This document shows, piece after piece, positions 16,612-24,508 of a DNA stretch of 56,603 nt. The notes below the pieces were generated by a model. The model made no database searches. It saw only the letters and a list, made by a program, of their open reading frames with translations, and was not told the origin of the DNA. The position numbers and the translations under genes are program-made. This DNA is from an uncultured Anaerotruncus sp. (GTDB taxonomy: Bacteria; Bacillota; Clostridia; Oscillospirales; Ruminococcaceae), in contig CALWZG010000019.1 in the NCBI GenBank assembly GCA_944385965.1, forward strand, positions 1 to 56,603. Reading direction: 5' to 3'. The stretch's first letter is position 1; every line of letters begins with the position of its first letter.

Positions 16612-17448
16612 ATGAGAAGGTTTTCGGATATTATGCCTAAAATCATGGGGATGTGCCCCTATGGAGTTTTGCTGCTTGATGAAAATGACTTTATATTGGA
16701 ATGTAATCATGCGGCCTTGGAGATGTTTGAATATACCAAAGACGCTATTCTGAAACTGCGGCTTCAAGATTTGCTTTTATCACCTGCTGCCAACGAGCAG
16801 GAACAAGAGTACCCGAAAATCTTCTGCAAGCGGAAGGACGCTTCCTCCTTCCCGGCGCACATCACTACCCAGGGGTTTTCCCACCAGCAGAAAACTTATA
16901 AGGTGTGCTTTGTCCGGGACATCAGCGAGGAGGTTTCCATCTGGGAACAGCTGACCTATATGGCCCGTTATGACACTCTAACCGGACTGCCCAACCGGTC
17001 CTTTATTCTGAAAAAGCTTCAGAATTTAAAGAAACCTGTGATTGTGGGTATGCTGGACCTGGATAACTTCAAGATGATTAACGATACCTATGGCCATCCT
17101 GTTGGGGACAGTATCCTGTTTACCTTCGGGCAGCTGCTGTTGAACATGGCTCCCCAATTGCAGGCAGGCCGGTTTGGCGGGGAGGAGTTCCTCATCATGT
17201 TCTCTGAAGGTTCTCTGTCGGCGGCCCGGGAGAAAATGCAGCAGGTGCTTTTCCAGGCCAAAAAGACCTGTCAGGAGTATGGAGGGATTTCTTTCAGCTG
17301 CGGTCTATGTGTTTATGATCCTGCTATGATTGGTGTGGATACAGCCATCTCAAAGGCGGATGCTTTGCTGTATTACGCCAAACAGTCCGGCAGAGGCAGG
17401 ATCATTACTCCAGAGGACGTGGCCAAAAGGGATTTGATTTATCCATAA
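16612..17448 (+). CDS. PAS-GGDEF diguanylate cyclase
   Basis: A 278-residue cytosolic protein with a PAS sensor domain at residues 10-105 (MCPYGVLLLDENDFILECN) and a GGDEF domain at 118-272. The GGDEF domain has DTLTGLPNR (121-129), the metal-binding LDLDNFKMINDTYGH and an active-site GGEEF (189-193). The product is the second messenger c-di-GMP. The inhibitory RxxD site is not visible upstream of GGEEF, so product inhibition may be absent. No membrane segment is present. A consensus promoter and AAGGAGG suggest solid expression. Confidence 0.92.
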   Translation: MRRFSDIMPKIMGMCPYGVLLLDENDFILECNHAALEMFEYTKDAILKLRLQDLLLSPAANEQEQEYPKIFCKRKDASSFPAHITTQGFSHQQKTYKVCFVRDISEEVSIWEQLTYMARYDTLTGLPNRSFILKKLQNLKKPVIVGMLDLDNFKMINDTYGHPVGDSILFTFGQLLLNMAPQLQAGRFGGEEFLIMFSEGSLSAAREKMQQVLFQAKKTCQEYGGISFSCGLCVYDPAMIGVDTAISKADALLYYAKQSGRGRIITPEDVAKRDLIYP

Positions 17449-17496
17449 TTAAAAAGTCGGAAGGGGTGGGATTGGGATTTTTTAAAGCGGGATATA

Positions 17497-17525
17497 TTGA
17501 CAAAATCTATTTGGCTGGTTATACT
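17497..17525 (+). promoter_or_regulatory. Strong sigma-A promoter of the structured RNA / polyamine leader
   Basis: A perfect TTGACA (17497-17502) and TATACT (17520-17525) with a 17-base spacer. Transcription should begin near 17532. I see no second promoter between the RNA and speD, so this may also drive the polyamine operon. Confidence 0.88.
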
Positions 17526-17532
17526 AAAATCG

Positions 17533-17990
17533 TCATGTGATATGAGTTTTCAACAGAGTATCCATGCAAATATTTCTTCTGACCACCCAGGGTTGGGTTA
17601 AGGCCATACGGACAGCCGGGTCAAACTGCCGATTGGCGGTGCATCACCGCCGTTATTGATTGAGCCAAAGGCTCAAATTTATAAGTTGGTTACTTTACAA
17701 CCAGCGCGCGGATGTGCGCATCAACTTGTAAAAACGATCAATAAGAGTAGTAAAAGTAAGTATTTGCTATATAGGCTCTGAATGAAAGCTAGATCATGTG
17801 TTTTGCTTTGCCGCGGAGAGATTCGGCGGCAGGTTCATGAAAGAATAAGCCCCTTCTCTATGTTTATGGGACACAACCGCCCACGGAGAGGGAATCCGCG
17901 GCAGGAGCTGACTGTCCTTTCGGCGGAAAAGGCTTGAAAACTGGAATGATTGCACAGGCAATGCGCATTATAGCGTGTTGCCTGTTTTGT
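17533..17990 (+). ncRNA. Long structured RNA upstream of speD (stand-alone ncRNA or leader)
   Basis: No gene is encoded here, yet the stretch has a strong promoter, many nested helices and a terminator. In the 5' domain, TTATTGAT (17653-17660) pairs with ATCAATAA (17737-17744). It encloses a TGAGCC/GGCTCA hairpin (17661-17675) and an 8-bp helix (17681-17688 with 17722-17729) capped by two small hairpins. Just before it is a perfect 7-bp GGCGGTG/CACCGCC hairpin (17635-17651). In the 3' domain, TCATG/CATGA (17794-17798, 17836-17840) encloses GCCGC/GCGGC, and AAGCC/GGCTT (17847-17851, 17931-17935) encloses a TCCGC/GCGGA stem. I do not recognise a family with certainty. The raiA RNA class would be my first check, since it is common in Clostridia. 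It could equally be an attenuator of the polyamine operon. Confidence 0.65.
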
Positions 17991-17993
17991 TTT
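17954..17993 (+). terminator. Intrinsic terminator between the structured RNA and speD
   Basis: ACAGGCAATGCGC pairs along 13 bases (two G-U pairs) with GCGTGTTGCCTGT around an ATTATA loop, followed by TTTGTTTT. It lies 55-60 bases before the speD start codon. Confidence 0.88.
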
Positions 17994-18047
17994 GGGTAAA
18001 AAGCAGGGGATTTCAGCGGGAGCTGGTAAAAAAAGGAGAAAAAGGCT

Positions 18048-18815
18048 ATGGGTGAGAAACTGAAGCTCTATGGGTTCAACAATCTGACAAAGGCCATGAG
18101 CTTTAATATTTATGATGTTTGCTATGCGAAAACAGCCCAGGAACAGCGGGATTACATCGCCTATATTGACGAGCAGTACAACTCCCAGCGGCTGACAAGC
18201 ATCCTCACCACCCTCACCGACATGATTGGGGCCAAGGTGCTGAACATCGCCCGGCAGGATTATGAGCCCCAGGGGGCGTCGGTGACCCTTTTAATCGCGG
18301 AGGGGGCCATGGTGCCCCAAAGCGAAACCCAGGTGGCTCATCTGGACAAGAGCCATGTGACCGTCCACACCTACCCTGAGTATCACCCGGAAAACTCCCT
18401 GGCCACCTTCCGGGTGGACATCGACCTGGCAACCTGCGGGGAAATCACCCCCCTGTCTACCCTGGATTATCTTATCAGCTCCTTTGATTCGGACATCATC
18501 ACCATGGATTACCGGGTCCGGGGCTTTACCCGGGACGTGAACGGCCGCAAGCTGTTTTTGGACCATAAAATCAAGTCCATCCAGGACTATATTTCCGAGG
18601 AAATTTTGCAGCGCTACAATACGGTGGACATCAACATTTATGATGCAAACCTGTTCCACACCAAGATGATGCTCAAGGAGATTGATTTGCAGAACTATCT
18701 GTTCAAAACGGATGTGGAGGAGCTGCCTCCGCAGGTCCGGGCGGAGATTCTCAGCAGTCTGCGCTGTGAGATGGTGGAGATTTTCAACGGCCACAATATT
18801 TATGGGAAAAGGTGA
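18048..18815 (+). CDS. speD: S-adenosylmethionine decarboxylase proenzyme
   Basis: A 255-residue enzyme of the E. coli SpeD type, which decarboxylates SAM to give the aminopropyl donor for spermidine. The self-cleavage site is [13 protein letters not shown], with Ser102 becoming the pyruvoyl cofactor. The length is close to the 264 residues of E. coli SpeD and clearly longer than the 120-140-residue archaeal/Bacillus type. AAAAGGAG precedes the ATG. It is the first gene of a six-gene operon and lies just behind the structured RNA and its terminator, so expression may be controlled by read-through. Confidence 0.93.
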   Translation: MGEKLKLYGFNNLTKAMSFNIYDVCYAKTAQEQRDYIAYIDEQYNSQRLTSILTTLTDMIGAKVLNIARQDYEPQGASVTLLIAEGAMVPQSETQVAHLDKSHVTVHTYPEYHPENSLATFRVDIDLATCGEITPLSTLDYLISSFDSDIITMDYRVRGFTRDVNGRKLFLDHKIKSIQDYISEEILQRYNTVDINIYDANLFHTKMMLKEIDLQNYLFKTDVEELPPQVRAEILSSLRCEMVEIFNGHNIYGKR

Positions 18816-18820
18816 GAAGG

Positions 18821-20278
18821 ATGGAGCGATTGGGACAAAAAAACGCCCCCATTTATGAGGCGCTGGAACGATTCAAACAGATGCGGGTGGTCCCCTTTGA
18901 CGTGCCGGGGCATAAGCGGGGCCGGGGCAACCCGGAGTTGGCCCGGCTGCTGGGAGAAAAATGCGTCAGCATGGACGTAAATTCTATGAAGCCTCTGGAT
19001 AACCTGTGCCATCCTATCTCGGTGATTCGGCAGGCGGAGGAGCTGGCGGCGGAAGCCTTTGGAGCGGCCCACGCCTTTTTAATGGTGGGAGGGACCACCA
19101 GTGCAGTCCAGAGTATGATTCTGTCGGTGGCCAAGCGGGGGGACAAGATTATCCTGCCCCGGAATGTCCATCGCAGCGTCATGGGGGCCATGGTGCTGTG
19201 CGGGGCGGTGCCGGTGTATGTGAACCCAGAGTGCGATGACCGGCTGGGCATCCCCCTGGGAATGAAGCTGGAGGCGGTGGAAAAGGCCATCCTGGAAAAC
19301 CCGGACGCCAAGGCGGTTCTGGTGAACAACCCCACCTATTACGGTATCTGCTCGGATTTGCGGGGGATTGTGGCCCTGGCCCACAGTCATGGGATGCTCT
19401 GCCTGGCGGACGAGGCCCACGGCACCCATTTTTATTTTGGGGAGGGGCTGCCGGTTTCCGCCATGGCCGCTGGAGCAGATTTGGCGGCGGTATCCATGCA
19501 CAAGTCCGGGGGGAGCCTGACCCAAAGCTCCTTCCTGCTGATTGGGCCGGCGGTGCAGGAGGGGCATGTGCGCCAGATTATCAACCTGACCCAAACCACC
19601 AGCGGCTCCTATCTGCTGCTGTCCAGCCTGGATATCAGCCGCCGGAACCTGGCCTTGCGGGGGAAAGAGGAGTTCCGCCGGGTGGTAGAGCTGGCCCAGT
19701 ATGCCCGCCGGGAAATCAACAGCATTGGGGGATATTACGCCTTCGCCCAGGAGCTGTGCAACGGGGACAGCGTTTATGATTTTGACGTCACCAAGCTGTC
19801 GGTGAACACCCTGGATGTGGGGCTGGCGGGGATTGAGGTTTACGACCTGCTGCGGGACGAGTACGACATCCAAATTGAGTTTGGGGATTTGGGAAACATT
19901 CTGGCCTACCTGTCCATTGGGGGCCGTCCCCAGGAGGGGGAGCGGCTGGTCAGCGCTCTGGCGGAGATACGCCGCAGGTTTGGCCGCAGCCGGTCCAACC
20001 TGATGGAGCAGGAGTACATTGACCCAGAGGTGGCGGCCTCCCCTCAGGAGGCTTTTTACGCCGAGAAGGAATCCCTGCCCATCGAAGACACGGTGGGCAG
20101 GGTATGCAGCGAATTTGTCATGTGCTATCCGCCGGGAATCCCCATTCTGGCGCCGGGGGAGCGCATCACCCGACAGATTCTGGATTATATTCTGTACGCC
20201 AAGGAAAAGGGATGTTCCCTGACCGGCCCGGAGGACCCGGACATCCTCCGGCTGAACGTTTTAAAAGGAGAGAGGTAA
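18821..20278 (+). CDS. speA: Arginine/lysine/ornithine decarboxylase, fold III without N-terminal wing
   Basis: A 485-residue PLP enzyme of the Orn/Lys/Arg decarboxylase family, lacking the N-terminal receiver-like wing of E. coli AdiA or CadA, like Bacillus SpeA. PLP-site features are FDVPGHKRG (26-34), LADEAHGTHF and SMHKSGGSLTQS with Lys228 as Schiff-base lysine. Because speB (agmatinase) lies two genes downstream, arginine to agmatine is the likely reaction. ATG 18821 is preferred to the in-frame GTG 18812. It lies 5 bases after speD and 3 bases before speE. Confidence 0.85.
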   Translation: MERLGQKNAPIYEALERFKQMRVVPFDVPGHKRGRGNPELARLLGEKCVSMDVNSMKPLDNLCHPISVIRQAEELAAEAFGAAHAFLMVGGTTSAVQSMILSVAKRGDKIILPRNVHRSVMGAMVLCGAVPVYVNPECDDRLGIPLGMKLEAVEKAILENPDAKAVLVNNPTYYGICSDLRGIVALAHSHGMLCLADEAHGTHFYFGEGLPVSAMAAGADLAAVSMHKSGGSLTQSSFLLIGPAVQEGHVRQIINLTQTTSGSYLLLSSLDISRRNLALRGKEEFRRVVELAQYARREINSIGGYYAFAQELCNGDSVYDFDVTKLSVNTLDVGLAGIEVYDLLRDEYDIQIEFGDLGNILAYLSIGGRPQEGERLVSALAEIRRRFGRSRSNLMEQEYIDPEVAASPQEAFYAEKESLPIEDTVGRVCSEFVMCYPPGIPILAPGERITRQILDYILYAKEKGCSLTGPEDPDILRLNVLKGER

Positions 20279-20281
20279 TCT

Positions 20282-21133
20282 ATGGATTTTTGGTATTCCG
20301 AGGCCCAGACGCCTCATGTGAAGCTGTGCATCAAGGTGGACCAGCAGCTGTACAGCGGAAAAAGCGAGTTCCAGCGGATTGATGTGTTTGATTCCCCCGA
20401 GTTCGGGCGGTTCCTCACCCTGGACGGATATATGATGCTCACCGAGAAGGACGAGTTCATCTACCATGAGATGATTACCCATGTGCCTATGGCGGTCCAT
20501 CCCAAGGTCCAGGACGTGCTGGTGATAGGGGCCGGGGACGGTGGGGTGATTCGGGAGCTGGTGCGCTACCCGGAAATCCAGCGGATTGACATGGTAGAGA
20601 TAGACCCTCTGGTGGTGGAGGTGTGCAAAAAATACCTGCCCCAGACCGCCTGCCGTTTGGATGACCCCCGGCTCACCATCCATTATGAGGATGGGGTGCG
20701 GTTTGTCCGCTCCCGGGAGGCGGAATATGATTTGATTATTGTGGATTCCACCGACCCATTCGGGCCGGGGGAGGGGCTGTTCACCCGGGAGTTTTACGGT
20801 AGCTGCTTTAAAGCCCTGCGGGAGGACGGCATCATGGTGAACCAGCATGAAAGCCCCTTCTACCCAGCGGATGCGGAGGCCTGCCAGCGGGCTCACAAGC
20901 GGATTGTGGAATCCTTCCCTGTGAGCCGGGTCTATCAGGCCCACATCCCCACCTACCCTTCGGGCCATTGGCTGTTTGGGTTTGCCTCCAAGAAATACCA
21001 TCCCCTGCGGGATTTGGACGAGGTGCGCTGGAACATGAGAGGGCTGGGCTGCCGGTATTACACCACAACACTGCACAAAGGGGCGTTTTATCTGCCCGCG
21101 TATGTAGAGGAGCTTTTGGAAAATGTGGAATAA
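20282..21133 (+). CDS. speE: Spermidine synthase
   Basis: A 283-residue aminopropyltransferase that joins the aminopropyl group of decarboxylated SAM to putrescine. It shows the dcSAM-binding GAGDGGVIRE motif, EIDPLVVEV and the putrescine-binding DSTDPFGPGEGLFTREFY segment, which carries the conserved Asp pair. The length is standard. AAAAGGAGAGAGG lies upstream. It overlaps speB by 11 bases, which indicates tight coupling. Confidence 0.95.
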   Translation: MDFWYSEAQTPHVKLCIKVDQQLYSGKSEFQRIDVFDSPEFGRFLTLDGYMMLTEKDEFIYHEMITHVPMAVHPKVQDVLVIGAGDGGVIRELVRYPEIQRIDMVEIDPLVVEVCKKYLPQTACRLDDPRLTIHYEDGVRFVRSREAEYDLIIVDSTDPFGPGEGLFTREFYGSCFKALREDGIMVNQHESPFYPADAEACQRAHKRIVESFPVSRVYQAHIPTYPSGHWLFGFASKKYHPLRDLDEVRWNMRGLGCRYYTTTLHKGAFYLPAYVEELLENVE

Positions 21134-21980
21134 AAACGTGGAAGTATTCATGGGCTGTGACACCCAGCCGGACCAGGCCGAAACTATCCTGTTCGGCGCT
21201 CCCTTTGACTCCACCACCTCCTACCGGCCAGGGACCCGGTTTGGAAGCGGGGCCATTCGGCACGAGTCTTTTGGGATTGAGACTTACAGCCCCTATCAGG
21301 ACCGGGATTTGCAGGACACCCTGACAGCGGATTTAGGGGACCTGGAGCTGTGCTTTGGGGATGTGAGCAAAGCCCTGGCAGACATTGAGGCCCAGACCCA
21401 GCAGATTGTAAAAGCGGGCAAGCGGCCCTTCATGCTGGGGGGAGAACATCTGGTGACCCTGGGGGCCTTCCGGGCGGTGGCCAAGGCCTTCCCGGAGCTG
21501 CGGGTGATTCATTTTGACGCCCATGCGGATTTACGGCAGGATTATCTGGGAGTTACCCTTTCCCACGCCTGCGTCCTGAGAAGATGCTGGGAGCTGGTGG
21601 GGGATGGCCGGATTTTCCAATTCGGCATCCGCTCCGGGGATAGGGAGGAATTCCGGTGGGGCGCTGAGCATGTGCGCACCCATAAGTTCGATTTCCAGGG
21701 CCTGGAGGAGACCCTGGACAGCCTGAAGGGGCTGCCGGTTTACTTCACGGTGGATTTGGACGTACTGGACCCCTCCATCTTCCCCGGCACCGGAACCCCG
21801 GAACCAGGCGGGGTTTCCTTTGATGCCCTGCGCCAGGCGGTGACCCTGGTGTGCCAGCGGGCCAATGTGGCGGCTTGCGATGTGAACGAGTTAAGCCCCC
21901 ATTACGACCAAAGCGGCGTTTCCACTATGGTGGCCTGCAAGATTGTGCGGGAGATGCTGCTGGCTTTTGATAAAAATTAA
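21123..21980 (+). CDS. speB: Agmatinase
   Basis: A 285-residue ureohydrolase with the Mn2+ ligand motifs GGEH, FDAHADLR and DLDVLDPSIFPGTGTPEPGG. It converts agmatine to putrescine and urea. Arginase and formiminoglutamase are relatives, but the operon (decarboxylase upstream, spermidine synthase next to it) supports agmatinase. The ATG lies inside the end of speE. Confidence 0.93.
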   Translation: MWNKNVEVFMGCDTQPDQAETILFGAPFDSTTSYRPGTRFGSGAIRHESFGIETYSPYQDRDLQDTLTADLGDLELCFGDVSKALADIEAQTQQIVKAGKRPFMLGGEHLVTLGAFRAVAKAFPELRVIHFDAHADLRQDYLGVTLSHACVLRRCWELVGDGRIFQFGIRSGDREEFRWGAEHVRTHKFDFQGLEETLDSLKGLPVYFTVDLDVLDPSIFPGTGTPEPGGVSFDALRQAVTLVCQRANVAACDVNELSPHYDQSGVSTMVACKIVREMLLAFDKN

Positions 21981-22006
21981 AGGAATGGTGTTAAGGAGGA
22001 ATTACC

Positions 22007-23266
22007 ATGAGCAAAGTATTGGTTATCGGATGCGGAGGGGTCGCCAGCGTGGCGATTCAGAAGTGCTGCCAGAACAGCCAGGTCTTTACCGAGCTGTGCA
22101 TCGCCAGCCGCACAAAATCCAAATGTGACGCCCTGAAGGAGAAGCTGGAGGGTACCACCAGCACCAAAATCACCACCGAGCAGGTGGACGCGGACGATGT
22201 GGAGCAGGTGAAAGCCCTCATCCGCAAGGTACAGCCTGATCTGGTCATGAACATCGCCCTGCCCTATCAGGATTTGACTATTATGGACGCTTGCCTGGCC
22301 TGCGGGGTGAACTATCTGGACACCGCCAACTATGAGCCGGAAAACCTGGAGGACCCCCAGTGGAAAGCCGCCTATGAAAAGCGCTGCTGTGAGGAAGGCT
22401 TCTCCGCTTATTTTGATTATTCTTATCAGTGGGCCTATCAGGAAAAGTTCAAGGAGGCGGGCCTCACCGCTCTGCTGGGCACCGGATTTGATCCCGGTGT
22501 GACCCAGGCTTACTGCGCCTATGCCCAAAAGCACCTGTTCGACACCATTGACACCATCGACATCCTGGACTGCAACGGAGGGGACCATGGGTATCCCTTC
22601 GCCACCAACTTCAACCCGGAGGTAAACCTGCGGGAGGTTTCCGCCCCCGGCTCCTACTGGGAGAACGGCCATTGGGTTGAGGTGGAGGCCATGAGCATCA
22701 AACGGGAGTATGATTTCGACCAGGTGGGCAAGAAGGATATGTACCTGCTCCACCATGAGGAAATCGAGTCCCTGGCCAAGAACATCCCAGGGGTCAAGCG
22801 CATCCGCTTTTTTATGACCTTTGGCCAGAGCTACCTGACCCACATGAAGTGTCTGGAAAATGTGGGGATGCTGTCCACCACCCCTGTGGAGTTCCAGGGG
22901 CATCAAATCGTTCCTATCCAATTCCTGAAGGCCCTCCTGCCGGATCCCGCTACCCTTGGCCCCAGAACCAAAGGCAAAACCAACATCGGGTGCATCTTCA
23001 CCGGCATGAAGGACGGAAAACAGAAAACCGCCTACATCTACAATGTGTGCGACCATGAGGAATGTTATCGGGAGGTAGGCTCCCAGGCTATTTCCTACAC
23101 CACCGGAGTACCGGCCATGATAGGAGCCATGATGCTGCTCACCGGAAAATGGTCCAAGCCTGGGGTTTATACAGTGGAGGAGTTTGACCCAGACCCCTAT
23201 ATGGACGCTTTGAATCAGTGGGGACTGCCCTGGCAGATTAAAGAGAACCCCACCTTGGTGGACTGA
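22007..23266 (+). CDS. Carboxy(nor)spermidine dehydrogenase (saccharopine dehydrogenase family)
   Basis: A 419-residue NAD(P)-dependent enzyme with an N-terminal Rossmann motif VLVIGCGGVASVAIQ and the family landmarks VNYLDTANYEPENL and GTGFDPGVTQAYCAYA. Carboxyspermidine dehydrogenase condenses putrescine (or diaminopropane) with aspartate semialdehyde. The partner decarboxylase follows directly, with a one-base overlap (TGATG). Its presence beside speD/speE means that two spermidine routes are encoded in one operon. TTAAGGAGG precedes the ATG. Confidence 0.92.
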   Translation: MSKVLVIGCGGVASVAIQKCCQNSQVFTELCIASRTKSKCDALKEKLEGTTSTKITTEQVDADDVEQVKALIRKVQPDLVMNIALPYQDLTIMDACLACGVNYLDTANYEPENLEDPQWKAAYEKRCCEEGFSAYFDYSYQWAYQEKFKEAGLTALLGTGFDPGVTQAYCAYAQKHLFDTIDTIDILDCNGGDHGYPFATNFNPEVNLREVSAPGSYWENGHWVEVEAMSIKREYDFDQVGKKDMYLLHHEEIESLAKNIPGVKRIRFFMTFGQSYLTHMKCLENVGMLSTTPVEFQGHQIVPIQFLKALLPDPATLGPRTKGKTNIGCIFTGMKDGKQKTAYIYNVCDHEECYREVGSQAISYTTGVPAMIGAMMLLTGKWSKPGVYTVEEFDPDPYMDALNQWGLPWQIKENPTLVD

Positions 23267-24390
23267 TGGGACAGGAACTGAAAACCCCCTATTTTCTGGT
23301 GGATGAGGCCGCACTGCGGCGGAATCTGGAGCTTCTGGCAGAGGTGGCCCAAAGGGGGGGCTGCCGGATTCTGCTGGCCCAGAAAGCCTTCTCCATGTTT
23401 TACTGCTATCCCCTCCTGAGACAGTATTTAGCGGGGACCACCGCCAGCGGCCTGTATGAGGCCCGGCTGGGCCATGAGCTGTTCGGCGGGGAGACTCATG
23501 TGTTTTCCCCCGCCTATCAGGAGGAGGAGCTCCAGCAGCTGCTGGGATATGCAGACGATTTCGTGTTCAACTCCCCCCGGCAGCTGGAAAAGTTCGGGCC
23601 CCGGGCCAAGGCGGCTGGAAAGTCGGTGGGCCTGCGGGTGAACCCGGAATGTTCCACCCAGGAGGGGCACGCCATCTATGACCCCTGCGCCCCAGGGTCA
23701 CGCCTTGGTACCACCCTGGCCCAGTTCCAGGAAAGTCAGCTTCCCCTGCTGGATGGGCTTCACTTCCACACCCTCTGCGAACAGGATTCCGACGCTTTGG
23801 AGGTGACGGTGAAGGCCTTTGAGGAGAAGTTTGGCCGGTACCTGTCCAGGATGAAGTGGCTGAATCTGGGGGGAGGCCACCATATCACCCGGCCGGGCTA
23901 CGATGTGGAACGGCTGATTGGGATTGTAAGGCGGCTGCGGGAAACCTATGGGGTACAGGTTTACTTGGAGCCTGGGGAGGCGGTGGTGTTGAACGCCGGT
24001 TTCTTGGTCACCAGCGTTTTGGAGCTGGTCCATAATCAAATGGACATTGCCATTCTGGATACTTCCGCCGCCTGCCATATGCCGGACGTGCTGGAGATGC
24101 CCTACCGGCCTCCTTTGGAGGGGGCGGGCCAGCCTGGGGAAAAAGCCCATACCTATCGGCTGGCGGGTCCTACCTGCCTGGCAGGGGATGTGATTGGGGA
24201 TTATTCCTTTGACGCTCCTTTGAAAGAAGGGGACCGGCTGGTGTTTGAGGATATGGCCCTGTATACCATGGTGAAAACCAATACCTTCAACGGGATGCCC
24301 CTGCCCTCCATCGTTTGGCGGGCGGCCTCCGGGGAAGAGGTTTTGGTCCGCTCCTTTGGGTATGAGGACTTTAAACAGCGCCTCTCCTGA
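23266..24390 (+). CDS. nspC: Carboxynorspermidine/carboxyspermidine decarboxylase
   Basis: A 374-residue alanine-racemase-fold PLP decarboxylase. The Schiff-base lysine is K40 in LLAQKAFSMF. Further marks are LNLGGGHHITRPGYD, YLEPGEAVV, DTSAACHMPDVLEMPYRP and GPTCLAGD, the last carrying the substrate Cys/Asp pair. It removes the carboxyl group from carboxyspermidine to give spermidine (or norspermidine). It is the last gene of the polyamine operon, followed by two back-to-back terminators. Confidence 0.92.
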   Translation: MGQELKTPYFLVDEAALRRNLELLAEVAQRGGCRILLAQKAFSMFYCYPLLRQYLAGTTASGLYEARLGHELFGGETHVFSPAYQEEELQQLLGYADDFVFNSPRQLEKFGPRAKAAGKSVGLRVNPECSTQEGHAIYDPCAPGSRLGTTLAQFQESQLPLLDGLHFHTLCEQDSDALEVTVKAFEEKFGRYLSRMKWLNLGGGHHITRPGYDVERLIGIVRRLRETYGVQVYLEPGEAVVLNAGFLVTSVLELVHNQMDIAILDTSAACHMPDVLEMPYRPPLEGAGQPGEKAHTYRLAGPTCLAGDVIGDYSFDAPLKEGDRLVFEDMALYTMVKTNTFNGMPLPSIVWRAASGEEVLVRSFGYEDFKQRLS

Positions 24391-24410
24391 GAGGATACTT
24401 TATCAAATGA

Positions 24411-24443
24411 AAAACGCCGGCGGGAATCTCCCGCCGGCGTTTT
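24411..24443. terminator. Terminator 1 after the polyamine operon
   Basis: AAAACGCCGGCGGG and CCCGCCGGCGTTTT form a 14-bp stem around AATCT. It is symmetric and should work in both directions between convergent genes. Confidence 0.9.
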
Positions 24444-24452
24444 GGCTGTCTG

Positions 24453-24491
24453 AAAAGGCGCCCCACGGTTTTTCCGTGGGGCGCCTTTTTT
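24453..24491. terminator. Terminator 2 between convergent operons
   Basis: AAAAGGCGCCCCACGG and CCGTGGGGCGCCTTTT form a 16-bp stem around TTTTT. A- and T-runs on both sides make it bidirectional, serving the minus-strand isomerase gene and the polyamine operon. Confidence 0.92.
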
Positions 24492-24508
24492 CGTATCCGG
24501 GAAATGTA

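Noticed and set aside
17533..17990. SAM, guanidine, c-di-GMP riboswitch or RNase P/tmRNA
   Set aside because: None of the conserved words I know for these classes are visible, and no tmRNA tag frame is present.
21977..23314. A 445-codon open frame opposite the carboxyspermidine dehydrogenase gene
   Set aside because: It lies antisense to a clear enzyme gene and shows no domain or start signal.
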